Shown piece by piece: positions 10,449 to 21,337 of a stretch of 64,000 nt of DNA (positions are counted from its first letter, which is position 1; each line of letters starts with the position of its first letter). Source of the stretch: Rhynchospora pubera (Eukaryota; Streptophyta; Magnoliopsida; Poales; Cyperaceae). The stretch covers positions 174,351,144-174,415,143 of the forward strand of contig CM051461.1 of the NCBI GenBank assembly GCA_028095005.1, in the 5' to 3' direction. The translations under genes were made by a program, and so were the position numbers. The notes beneath the pieces were generated by a model. That model worked only from the letters and a program-made list of their open reading frames with translations. It made no database searches and was not told where the DNA came from.

Positions 10449-12209
10449 TGTTAGTTGAGTGCATAATTTTCATTTTATGATTAAATACTCCTAATTATCC
10501 ATAAACAATCATGCACAAACACGGATCTTGCACTAAGCCATTCACACAAGAGAGAAAGGTTCAAGGTATACCTCTCTTGATGTAGTAATCAAGAGGCTCG
10601 AACCGGCTAGGTTGTAGGTGGTTGTGCTCGCGTCTAGCTCCCGCCTCCTTGTCGAATCACCTCGAGTCCACTTGGTATTAACCAAATCCTCTACAAGTTA
10701 TGCTAGTAACTTGGAGGAAATGCCTAATCCCTAGCTTTCCCAATCTTCTAGCAAATGAACTAATTGATTTGAGGAAGAGAGGGGGCTCAACACATGAGCT
10801 AATAGGGAGAGATGAGAGGGAGGAGGCGCACACCAAGGGAGGGGGGCGGCTAGGTTAGTGGGAGAGAGAGAGAGGGGGATTTGCAACCATCCACATCCTT
10901 ATATAGAGTGCAAACCCTACCTACCTCACACTAACTATTTACCAAATTGCCACCCCACCTACCACCTTGTATGGCCGGCCACAATAAGGGAGTTTATGGG
11001 GCCAATTGCATTGCCTCATGGGTCCACTTAATCATTCATTAAATGGCCTCTCTTGTTGCTCTCAATTTGGATCCCTATTGGGCCTTTAATTAACTATTTA
11101 ATTAAAGCCCTATAAAATGCATATGTGTTAAAATAAATAATTATTAACTTAATAATAATTATTTAGGGATTAGATAATGCATTAATTTATTTCTATATGA
11201 TCCCTTTGATTTAATTAATTATAACGGTCTACAACGCTATTTAATTAATTAATCAACTCATCATATTTTGCAATACCAATTATTGCAAATAAATAAATAA
11301 TGCAAGCATGGTTAAAACACCAATTCTGTGTGACCCTTTGAGGATTTATGCTACGTTGGACATGGAGTTAAATCGCTATTTAATTCCAATAATCATAAGC
11401 GGTATCTAGTAACACGTTATGATTCCCAATTCGCATAAATAGTGTACAGCTACAATATTTCAATCCTACATAAGAGAATAAAAATATATCTCTATTTTGA
11501 TTCCTATGCCTCACGATATCATCGTATAATCCAAGATAGGAATGTGTCATTCTTGCAGATTATACATTTCTTGATCTAGAGATAATTGTATCAGTTGCTA
11601 GCAAACAATCTATCTCCATCAAGGGGCCCAAACAGATATCGTCACTCACTAAGTGAATTAATGAGGGACATACGGTTTTCTTGACTATTTAACTTTTCCC
11701 CGCACAATTCAAGAGAACATAAATAACGTCCGTATAGCAGCCCTTATCGGGAATCAGCGGTAGACGATATTTATTGAACCTATCCTCATGTGGAAAAGAT
11801 AAATATCTCAAACTTAGAATCAAAATCATAACGAAATAAATAATGACACCAAAACACAATCCATATATTTATTTCGTTGGGTCATGTCCTGTACTATGTT
11901 CAATTAACATAAACATATGCAATTAAGTTGGTTACTCTTAACCTGTGATTTATAGAACTTAATCAACACTTAACTTGCATACTAATCTTATTGATAATTA
12001 ATGTTCCTTGTTAATTATCAAGATTATGGACGCTTTAGATTTATTGTTGTCATTTACTACTAAATGAATCACAGTGATCTATAATTCAGATCCTCAACCT
12101 GAATGAACTGTCAACACATAAATCAAGGAACAAATGATATAAAATCATCCATAACATAAAACCATAGAAGTAGCCAAATATGATTGGCTTCTAGGACATA
12201 TCTCTAACA
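10449..12209 (-). repeat. 5' LTR of the copia element
   Basis: 1,761 bp, TG/CA bounded, flanked outside by the GTACT duplication. It contains the promoter for the element and is almost identical to the 3' LTR. Confidence 0.96.
10897..10906 (-). promoter_or_regulatory. TATA box of the copia 5' LTR promoter
   Basis: CTATATAAGG on the minus strand, followed downstream by the CT-rich stretch CTCTCTCTCTCTC. It is placed so that transcription starts inside the LTR. Confidence 0.65.
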
Positions 12210-12568
12210 GTACTAGCATCTTTATTTCTAGCAGCAGCTTGCAATTTAGTCAGACTCTTGTAACTTCTTTCCATACCAGTGGTACCTGTCCATAAATGAA
12301 ACAAATGTAGAGCATTAAGCATAATACTGAGATATGATTTTCCTGTTGAGTCATTAAAAACTCTGTTATTTCTCTCATTCAACTGACTCCAACAAATTGC
12401 AGCAACCATAGTTTTTGCAAAATCCTTATCTTTGGAGTTCAGTTTATTACTACTAATCCAAATTGTATTGAGAGAACTACAATTAAGGAAAATACCCTTA
12501 TCATTAAACAAATTAAAACCTGACCAGAAATCATTTATAGTTTCACAATTCACAAATACCCTTATCAT
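12210..12568 (-). pseudogene. LINE (non-LTR retrotransposon) ORF2 C-terminal fragment
   Basis: The minus strand encodes about 120 residues with a WSQLNERNNRVF motif, like the W-x(2)-x-ERN-x-RIF signature after the reverse transcriptase of plant LINEs. It is cut by the copia element at codon-level precision. Removing one copy of the GTACT duplication lets the same frame continue left of 2334 for about a dozen codons to a stop (near 2289). The sequence at roughly 2200-2333 is therefore this LINE's 3' end. The upstream part is missing, so it was already a truncated copy. Confidence 0.7.
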
Positions 12569-12710
12569 TAGTCATGGTAATGTTTGAAGGCCAAATTTAG
12601 AATTTTCCTCTTCTTTGGCTCTTCTATTTAAAGAGTTGGTATTCAGGAGACTAGTATCACGAAATTAGCGTTGCATACGTGTGTTGATAGACAAGTTCCT
12701 TTTCTATTAA

Positions 12711-12854
12711 GGCCTTGTTTGGATGGAGTTGGAAGAAGGAAGAAGGAAGAAGGTCCAAATTTATTATAAACAATTCAAACTCTTCATAAAGTTACACACT
12801 TCCCAATACTTCTTCCCACTTCTTTCCTTCTTCCCACATCTATCCAAACGGAGC
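12711..12854. mobile_element. GTTTGGAT-type MITE
   Basis: GGCCTTGTTTGGAT at the left and ATCCAAACGGAGCC at the right form the inverted ends. The interior has GAAGGAAGAAGG runs, their inverse, and the shared block ending AAAGTTACACACTTCCCAA. No clear TSD, so the exact ends are uncertain. Confidence 0.6.
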
Positions 12855-12954
12855 CACTATGTACAAGATGGATAATGAAACTTCAACAAACAAGTGTAAA
12901 AATTTCAAATAGGCACAACCATAATACGACCCATAATAGCCACAACCAGTATCG

Positions 12955-13235
12955 GAGAGGCCTGAAAACGACGACCGTTTCGACCGTCTTTTCGTTTCGT
13001 TTCATCTAAAACGAAACAAAACGGTTAAAGATTTTGGTTGCGTTTTAAAAACGAAACGGTTAACGCAAGTATGAAATGGTTTCGTCCATGTGTATTTTCG
13101 TGGTATTTTTGTGATTTCGATCGTTTCGTTCAAAATGAAACGATTAACGCAAATGATAATCAGTTTCGTGTCCAAAACACAACGATCAACGCAACAGTTC
13201 AGTTGCGTGATCGTTTTACACGTTATGCACCCATA
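12955..13235. repeat. CGTTTCG/ACGAAAC-rich repeat block, hAT-like sub-terminal region?
   Basis: Dense degenerate copies of CGTTTCG, AAACGAAAC and CGTTAACGC on both strands. The style is that of the ACCGG block (2005-2188) and the GGTCCGG block (23897-24746), which belong to hAT-like elements. I could not find matching inverted ends or a TSD here. The small frame inside it is a by-product of the repeats. Confidence 0.45.
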
Positions 13236-13265
13236 GTATTGGATACGTATTTGGGCCGTATTATG

Positions 13266-13615
13266 GTGAGTCGCGACTCACGCGAGTCAAGCTCAAAAAT
13301 TCTTAGATCTGGATAGAAATGATCGATTCAAACCGTCTAATACAATCTCCCTATTGAAATATCCATGCAGATCAAATTTTGTATTTTTTTTTGAAATTTT
13401 TATGCATTTTTTTCGGATTTTTAAATTTTTTTTTAACGGTTCAAAACTAATTAAATTAACGATTTTCTAAAATTTCAAAAAAAATATTTAAAAATTTTGA
13501 AAAAATATAAAATTTGGTATGCATAGAGATTTCAATAGGGAGATCGTATTAGACATTTTGAACCTAGATCTAGGAGTTTTGAGAGAGAGTGTTGCTATGG
13601 TGAGTCGCGACTCAC
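13266..13615. mobile_element. Foldback element with GTGAGTCGCGACTCAC tips
   Basis: Left arm (about 13282-13400) and right arm (about 13495-13599) are inverted copies, sharing AATCTCCCTATTGAAAT / ATTTCAATAGGGAGAT and AGATCTAG blocks. A perfect 16-bp palindrome GTGAGTCGCGACTCAC occurs at both extremities (13266-13281, 13600-13615). Non-coding. Confidence 0.65.
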
Positions 13616-14060
13616 AGAGAGTCTATGAGTCGCTCTCAAAACTCCTAGATCTAGTTCAAAATGACCCATCCAAACCGTCCAATATAATCTCCCTATTGAA
13701 ATATACATGCAGACAAAATTTTACATTTTTACAAAAATTTTAAGTATTTTTTTTTAAATTTTAGGGTGTGTTTGGCACCATCTCCATATTGAAATCTCCA
13801 TGCAAACCAAATTTTATATTTTTTCGGATTTTTAAAAACTGTTATTTTTGAACGGTTCAGAACTAATTGGATTAATAATTTTCTAAAATTTAAAAAATAA
13901 ACTTAAAAATTTCGAAAAAAATATAAAATTTGATTTGCATGGAGATTTCAATAGGAAAATCGTATTGGACGGTTTGGATAGATAAGTTTGAATCAGATCT
14001 AGAAATTTTTAACCCGACTCACAGACCCTCTGATGAGTCGCAACTCACCGTAGCAAAACT
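13600..14060. mobile_element. Second, composite foldback element sharing the central palindrome
   Basis: Left-arm sequence (13616-13745), a further left-arm copy (about 13778-13845) starting after GGGTGTGTTTGG, and an inverted right arm (about 13905-14055) ending in a worn tip, GAGTCGCAACTCACC. It shares the palindrome at 13600-13615 with its neighbour, so the two are fused head to tail. A related half element lies at 34840-35035. Confidence 0.55.
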
Positions 14061-14074
14061 CTCTCTCTCTCTAT

Positions 14075-14110
<36 letters not shown>

Positions 14111-14111
14111 T
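14060..14111. repeat. Compound microsatellite (CT)n-(AC)n-(AT)n
   Basis: CT repeats, then about 13 AC units, then a short AT run, directly after the foldback element. Likely length-polymorphic. Confidence 0.9.
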
Positions 14112-14378
14112 GTCATATCTTAATTTTTTGAAAAATAGCATATCCTTACACTTGTACCTTATTTGATACGACATATGTACCCGCACCTGCATCCCTACCT
14201 GCACCCGTGTATCATAGTTTCAAATACATCCAAAACAAATGGAATTTCTAATTCCGGTTTTTCAATAATTCGAATTTCAATTGTTAAATTTTATAAATTT
14301 AATATTGAATGTTAGTTTATTAATTAACACGTTTTTGTCCATAGCCTATAGACTAGGGGATTGAAACTCTTGTAGGTT

Positions 14379-14533
14379 GGTTCCGTTTGGATAGGTGTGG
14401 GAAGAAGGAAAGAAGAGAAGAAGTGGAAAGAAATATTGAGAAGTGTATAATTTTGTGAAGAGTTTGGATTGTTTATAATTTTTTTTTCTTCCTTCTTCTT
14501 TTTTCCTCCTTCTTCTCTCATCCAAACGGAGGG
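14379..14533. mobile_element. GTTTGGAT-type MITE, inverted copy
   Basis: GGTTCCGTTTGGAT and ATCCAAACGGAGGG form the ends. The interior is the reverse complement of the block shared by the other MITEs of this group (AGTGTATAATTTTGTGAAGAG, then TTTGGATTGTTTATAA). No clean TSD. Confidence 0.6.
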
Positions 14534-14569
14534 AAAGCAAATCCAACAGAAAATGATTTTACTCTAGCT

Positions 14570-14788
14570 TTATTTTTGACAAAACAACCCAATTTGCAAC
14601 TTTAGCATAGACAAGGGCCTTGACCAGATAGAGGCGAAGGTCGAATAAATTCCCATGGGACAATCTTGTGCTGGGAAAAGAAAGCTGTGCTTGCTTTGTT
14701 GCACCGACACAATTGGAGATATTGGAAGATCGTAACCGGCCGTATTTAGTCGGACGTTTCTGTTGAGTATAGTAATTGAGGTCTTAAC
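14570..14788 (-). pseudogene. Decayed duplicate of the 5' end of the PPR-type gene
   Basis: The leader and first codons match the gene at 1-423. The CAATCTTGTNCTGG leader block, the CAT start context and the first dozen residues (MLKLQIGLFCQK here against MLRSQVGSFFQK) line up, and then a stop follows. Matching promoter sequence continues through CGACACARTTGGAGAT (upstream equivalent about 729-745). The copy is split by the MULE at 14789-15543, with the remainder at 15544 to about 15620. Only the first ~12 codons are duplicated. Confidence 0.6.
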
Positions 14789-15543
14789 GGGAATTGCTAT
14801 CGGCAACAGTTTTTTTTTTTGCTGCTTGCAACATAATTTTTTTTCTAATGACTAAATTGCCCTTTGTATCAACTAAACTTTGCAATTCATTTATAATATT
14901 CCTTTTTCGGTTTGCAAAATCAGGAACATTGGCCGTATACATTCAATTTTGGATCATCTATTAGTATATACTAAAATGAAAATTCAGTATCCGTAATGAT
15001 ATTTGCACAAGCCACCATAAATTAAATTTGTCCACGAATATGTGATTTCTTTATATGATAGATTGATTTTGTTTCAAGTTGTAGTAAGTAGTAACTATAC
15101 TTGTTAGTTTTGTAATTAAACACTCATATGGTCTAAAAAGATCCAAATGAAAATAGAATACCGATCAAAACAACAACAAACAACACTGTACTATTAACAA
15201 AAAAAAATATTGGCATAGATATTGTTGTATCCGGAATGAGATAGAAAGAAGAATACAGTTATTGTAAATTTCAAATTGTTTAGAAGATAGGAAGGATGGT
15301 TAATAGAAAGGGCAATTTAGTCATTACGGGTGTGTTTGGATTGTTGGAAGAAGGAAGAAGAAGAAGGAAGAAGAAGAAAAAAAATTATAAACAATCCAAA
15401 CTCTTCACAAAGTTACACACTTCCCAATACTTCTTCCCGCTTCTTCCCTTCTTCCCTTCTTCCCACACCTATCCAAACGCACCCTACATTAGAAAAAAAT
15501 TATGTTGCAAGCAGCAAAAAAGCTGTTGCCGATAGCAATTCCC
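14789..15543. mobile_element. Non-autonomous MULE, 755 bp (10-bp TSD)
   Basis: The inverted ends run about 60 bp, beginning GGGAATTGCTATCGGCAACA, with the inverse ending GATAGCAATTCCC. They are flanked by a perfect 10-bp duplication AGGTCTTAAC (14779-14788, 15544-15553), the Mutator hallmark. No transposase. A MITE sits inside it next to the right terminal repeat. Confidence 0.88.
15328..15484. mobile_element. PIF/Harbinger-like MITE nested in the MULE
   Basis: 157 bp, GGGTGTGTTTGGAT at the left and ATCCAAACGCACCC at the right, flanked by TAC on both sides (15325-15327, 15485-15487). The interior has GAAGAAG/CTTCTTC arms and the shared ACAATCCAAACTCTTCAC block. It arrived after the MULE that surrounds it. 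Confidence 0.78.
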
Positions 15544-15706
15544 AGGTCTTAACGGGTAATGTCAACCGTTGGATGAGAAACGAACGGTTTGAATATTCAC
15601 AAGGTGTCATTCCTTGCTAAGTATTGGGCCGGGATAAGTAAATGCTGCAGGGAAGAAATTTAGGTCCAAATGAATGTATCTTAATTTTGTGGTTTTATTC
15701 TCTTAA

Positions 15707-15915
15707 TCTTTTTTTTTTTTTGAGGGCCGATTGGCGATAGCCAACTAGCAAAATTTCATTAAATAAGAAAAAATTGTAAAAGGTTACAATAGTAGCAAAG
15801 ACCCTTATAAACACACGGAGGCTAACATTATGCTTTGCATGAAATTTGAACTTATTACTTTTAAGCAGGTAATTTAGCAATGAATTGCTTACCAGCGCAC
15901 ATCTCAAATAAATCA
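15707..15915 (-). mobile_element. tRNA-derived SINE-like element
   Basis: Read on the minus strand it starts with a tRNA-like head containing TGCGCTGGTAAGCA (A-box-like) and AGTTCAAATTTC (B-box-like). The body ends in CAATCGGCCCTC, followed by a poly(A) tail (the T-run at 15708-15720 on plus). No convincing TSD. Confidence 0.55.
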
Positions 15916-16430
15916 AATGTATTCTTATCTCTACTCCTTATAAATACACGGATTCAAGAGGAGTTGCACGCTAGATCTAGCATGTATCTATTTGTTTGTG
16001 TCGTTCGATCGATTTGATCTATGATTGGATATCAATCACTAGATGACGCAACAATATGTTTTGATCTTCTATCTAATAAAGAAACAAATTGAGCAACATA
16101 TCTACTTGTATCGCTTGCCGGTATATTAAGAAACATATCTTTATTATCTAATATTATTTTGTTTATTTATTTGCCCAGCATCTTTTGCTGGTAATCATAA
16201 GAGAGCTCCTGACAACTACTTGTAGAAAATATCTGAGAAGGTTTTCCTCCAAAACTAGATTACCGTGAAAACATGTAAGCCAAGCATTAATTTTATTCTT
16301 TAGTTCCATCTGGTACACCAATAGTCAAAATGCAAAAGATTAACAAAATGTCATGTAAAGGCCTCAAGAACAATTGAACACTAATTAGCATGAAAATAGA
16401 GGAGATTCTCAGATGAGACCATGCTTGTGC

Positions 16431-16966
16431 TGGGCGCAGTCAGGATTTTATTATAGGGGGCAGTGTTGTACAGTTGGGAAGACAGTCTTCTACTGTATTA
16501 ACTCGTTACAACTTTTGTTAAAAAAATAAAAAAAATAATATAGCTCGATAGTTCAAAAACAATAGCATACACTATAATATAAGTTTAGGGTGTATTGTAG
16601 TATTTGAGAACATCTAGGGTACTAATATTTGATTTTTTTTTTTAAGTTTGATTTAAAAGAAATGGCCAGTTAGAATTAAATGCATGAAAAGTGAAAATGA
16701 GGGACTGTTTCCTTTGCGATCTTCAAAAGCTATATTTGAATTAATTTAGTGTAGCGAGAGGATATGATGTTGCCATGACCCGTTACAAAAAATTAACCAC
16801 TAATGCAATTTCTCTATTGGATATAAATTTTAATTTGGACCAAAATGAGGGGGCCAGATAACTGTGCGTAAGTTCAATGAAACCAAATTATCTAATAGCA
16901 CTTAGCTAACATCCCAAATATTTTTTTTTGGGGGGGCAAGCCCCCCTATTGGCTCCGCCCCCTGCA
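16431..16966. mobile_element. Degraded hAT-like element
   Basis: The ends are related inverted sequences: left TGGGCGCAGTCAGG then ATAGGGGGC, right GCCCCCCTATTGGCTCCGCC. They are flanked by an imperfect 8-bp repeat, GCTTGTGC (16423-16430) and AGTTGTGC (16967-16974). AT-rich interior without a gene. Superfamily call is tentative. The remaining 15916-17208 sequence shows no gene. Confidence 0.4.
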
Positions 16967-17208
16967 AGTTGTGCAATCTGTGTTCTTTTGTAAAATTTAC
17001 ATAGCTACTTCATTCATCTTCATTACCATATAATCACTACATAAACCATGTGGAAGTAAGCAATGCTAAAGCCCAAAATTTTCCAAGACAGTTCTAACAA
17101 GAGGAAAGGAATTGAAGCTACTTGAAACAACTGATCTATTCAAACCTTATTGATGACGAACTTGCACCAAAATTTCATTGAAATTAACAAAAACTTGTCC
17201 CTCAAAGG

Positions 17209-20200
17209 TTAATAAGCTTCTGTCTGTAGCTTCTGCTCCTCTTGACCTCCCCACAGTCTGACCCTTTCAAGAGCTTTTGCTGCCTATTTTTTTTTTGTTT
17301 AAGAAAAAGAGTTCGGAAATAAATTTAGCTCAGAAAATATTACAGAGCCACGTGTTCATATATTTCAAACAACAGAATGGCACCAGATTTGCTTGATCCT
17401 AAAAATGTTAAATTAGGAGTTCAACTCATGCACTTTCCAGTTAGATACTAAATTCATGTATTCTAAATGCACACGACCTGGCCGTCCAATATTAAAAATC
17501 TGGTATGCCAAAGTAATATATTTTAATTTGGGCTAACTTTGTCAGAGGTCCCTGAACTTAATATTAAATTCACATTTGTTGCTGAACTTACCAATTATCT
17601 GTTTTTAATAAACAAAGTCATTATATATCAAAATTTAGTCACTCTGCCTAACTTTTTCATCCAAAATACTTCTCTTTCCAAATGTTATGAACTTTTCTTT
17701 GTGTTTTGGATAAAATATTTGACGAATTGAGAAAATTTGAATAAATAATGAAGTTCTGTGAATAAGTACGTAATAGAATTTTATCTCAAATCCAGTGAAT
17801 GTTCTTTTAATTTGCATGAAAGATCAGTTCAAAGTTATTTAAAATTTAGTCAGAAATTAAGTATTATATTAGTTTCAGCAGAGAAAAATATACCTCGTCC
17901 TTCCAGTTAGTCCTCCAGACAACAATGAGAAGTATAATTGTTTGAGCTGTTGTTCCACAAAGCATTCCCATCCATATTCCCTGGACACGCATAATACATC
18001 CATAGTATGCTTATATGCACATGCAATGATAGTTTGTTGTTTTCTGTGGGATTTTGCTTGTTAAGTGGCAATCTTGTTTATACAACAAAATATCCTCAAG
18101 AAAGCTACAGTAAGTTCAAAGCAATTATTATCTAATGAAGGTTTTTGAGAGTAATGTAGTGCACAAACCGTACAAATAAATTAAATCTAGAGATAAATTT
18201 CAATCAAATATCTTGTAAGAGAATTGGGATTTATACCTCTACACCTAATTTGAGGACGTAGCCTAAAATGAAACCGAAAGGAAGCCCAAAAATATAGTAG
18301 CATCCCAAGTTAATGTACGCCACCAAACCTTGCCAACCACCTCCTACAGCTACTCCTGCCAGAATTATTGTAAACATATAAATGTAAATTCCAGTAATAG
18401 TAAGTTGCATCAGAAATGATTTTATTATTATCCGTTTGTGTTTTTTTTAACCAAAAAAAAATCTCAAGACGAGCTCTTTAGCATTGATGTAATAGAAAAA
18501 GCATTGCCTGATCTGATTAACTATGAGTCTTATATTCCTGGCAATATGAAAGAAGTGGCTCATTATCCCTGTGACCAAGGAGATGAATGACTTCATCTAA
18601 TATATACCTATCTGAGGTTTGGTTGTCTATCGAGCGTAGTACCAACAAATAACATTATTAACCTTGTCATGCTTCTTTTTTTTTTTTTTGAAACCGGGTT
18701 TCGAACCCGTGACCTATGCTGAACAAGCAATGCTCTTTGCCACTAGACCAAGAGCTGGTTCTCATGCTTCTAAAGCTTTAAATTTAAATTGTAGTGAAAT
18801 GATCATGGTCCATAAAATTTAAGAGTGTTAGACCTGAGATGACAGGCTGAATACTGTTAAGAACCATGGTGATTGCCAGGAGGTGAGCTATGCCTGCAAC
18901 AGCCTTTTGTAGCTCATAATTGTCAGTGAATATAACAGAAAAGTCATTTTTGAAGATGAGGATGGCCATCATTGAGAGGATGCCCAATGCCAGTGACTGG
19001 ACCACGACAACTATCACTGCATACAACGTTGCTCGTGGTCGGCCTGATCCCAGCTCATTCGACACACGCACGCTGAAACGACAAGAAATATTATAGTCAG
19101 ATATTAATGTTAAATTCTAATAATATTTATAAAATCAAATCTTATGGATAAGTCTAACCATAAAAAATCCAAAAAAAAAAGAAAGAATTCTTGTTATAAC
19201 GGTGCATACTCTGCTGTATTCGGTTTTTTACAGAATAAGAAAATCTGAGCCGTTTAAGGTTTGCTGCCTGAATTTAGAACTACCAGGGAGAAATCATGCT
19301 TAGTACAGTACTTTTGACATGAAAAAAGGCTAATAGTTAATACAGATTTGAAATATTCTCCCAACGTCAATTAAGGTCTTAGGATTAATGATTCGGGTGC
19401 CAGTCCACATTACCTCTACACAATTTATCAATAGTGGAGTTTTTTCTAGTATACCTGATTGCAGCATTGAGCCCAATAAAAAGCATTGCTTCCCATCCAT
19501 TGATGTTCATGCTGCAATAGTGTGGAAAATGGTTTCATTAATTAGAACAGGGAGAATAGTGCTTGTTTCAACAGCGATCTCGGCATAGTGTGGCAGACAG
19601 AATCAAGCACTGATATAGATTTTATGTGTAGAACTGACATATAACAGGAAAATGCTGGATAAATACCAGATAGAAATGGAATCAACAGCAATCTCAGCAT
19701 CATCAAGGTGTCCAGTAAGCACAACCAAGACCATCATGTACCAAATCTCAAGGCAAAGCATTATAGCTGAGGCGAGCGATAGCTTGACAAAGGCCCACAA
19801 CTCGTTAAAAGCTGCCCACGAGAGCCCGGTCCATCCATCCTTACACCATCCAACCACATACACCACCTGAGATATTGATGTTATCCAACTCGAAATATTG
19901 AACGCTAGTGCAGCCCCACCCAGGCTCCATCCAAAACCATCAATAAACAAAATCAACAATCCAATATGGATGATCAGGGCCACAAACCCGATCCATGAAA
20001 GCACCATAACCTTGCTCTGGGACTGGAGAAATTTTTGGGTAGGGAAGTTGATTGCAAGCGCGAACATCTGCGGGATAATCCAAACCGTGAACTGGCCGGC
20101 TTTGACAGCAATTTCCTCATCCTGGCCAAGAAGCCTAAGAATCGGCGTGGAAAATATGTACAGGGGGCAGAGGAGGATGGCAGAGCAGATGAGGATAATC

Positions 20201-21306
20201 CAAGAGCGCTGCATGTACACGCCGAGCTTTGAAACTTGCCCTGCGCCAAATGCCTGGCCGCATAGTGTCTCTAGAGCACTTCCCATGCCTAGCTATTAGT
20301 TGGATCAGAAACAAAATTGAAATAATATTGATTGGATTAACACATATATATTGTGTGAGTCGTTTGACAAATTAAACATGGAACAATGCTATGAAAGTGG
20401 AAATTGAATGCTAATAGTAAATGTGTAATAAGTGAAGCGGTAATCAGAGGTGCTATCAGGGTGGACAAGGACCAGATTCTACTATTTTCAAATTCCTTAA
20501 ACATATCCAATTCTGAATTTTGATTCAAACATTCTTTTGTTTTTGGAATAGATGGGGTCCTGATCAGGATGCTAAAGCTAATAACGAGTCACTCAGGTCT
20601 AGTTCAATGGTTAGTAGATCTACTTTTATCCTGGCAGAAAATCGCAGTACAAATTTGGTAATATTCAATGCTAAAGCCTAGTTCGTGAATAAGCAGAACT
20701 AGCTCTACAAGTCTACCCGAACAACTTTCGAACATGAAACTGACGCAGGACAACACAGGAGTGCTGGGAATGGTAGTGCTTTATCTAATGCAGGAAAATA
20801 TCAATACCGGGAAGGAGAGTGTCAGGTAGTGGTAGATGGATCTTGGGATACACAGCAAAATGCAGGGTGTGCACATATTTGGTATCGGGGGGGGGGGGGG
20901 ATATGCAAGAAATTGGGTACAGTTATCACAATCTTTCTGATCCTTTCCATGCTGAGGTTATGGCGGTTAAAGAAGCAGTTCAAAAGGTGCACTTGAGAAA
21001 TGTTGATAGGGTTCAGATCTTCTGTGATAATAGCATTTTGGTGGACATACTCAGAGGAGGATTATGATAGTGTGTGCCAAATTGGAGAGCATTGAAAGAT
21101 GTTGCTGAAACTATTAACATGCTACAGGTTTTGAGGAATAAAATTCTGCTCAAACATGTGACAAGGGATGCTGTGGCACATGCACACAGTTTGGCAAATG
21201 AAGCAAGAAGGGCAAAAATGAGTTACCAGGGAAAGCCAAGATACTGGCATGCACAAGAAGGAAGGATGGATAGTGTGCGAATAGGTTTTTTCAAAGGGTC
21301 CAGGAT

Positions 21307-21337
<31 letters not shown>

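Larger units (their letters stand above)
2339..12209 (-). mobile_element. Complete Ty1-copia LTR retrotransposon, 9.87 kb, young
   Basis: The two LTRs (2339-4098 and 10449-12209) begin TGTTAG and end TAACA. They differ by only three substitutions and one inserted G over about 1,760 bp. The 5-bp target duplication GTACT is intact at 2334-2338 and 12210-12214. Between the LTRs lie a primer-binding site, a long untranslated leader, one intact gag-pol frame and a polypurine tract, all on the minus strand. LTR length, total length, leader and primer type resemble the Angela/BARE-like group of the Tork clade; this lineage call is an inference. With no frame damage the copy may still be active. It landed in the ORF of a LINE remnant. 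Confidence 0.97.

Noticed and set aside
13266..14060. CRISPR-like array suspected from repeated blocks around 13.3-14 kb
   Set aside because: The repeats are long, inverted and unequally spaced, with a eukaryotic context; no repeat-spacer regularity.
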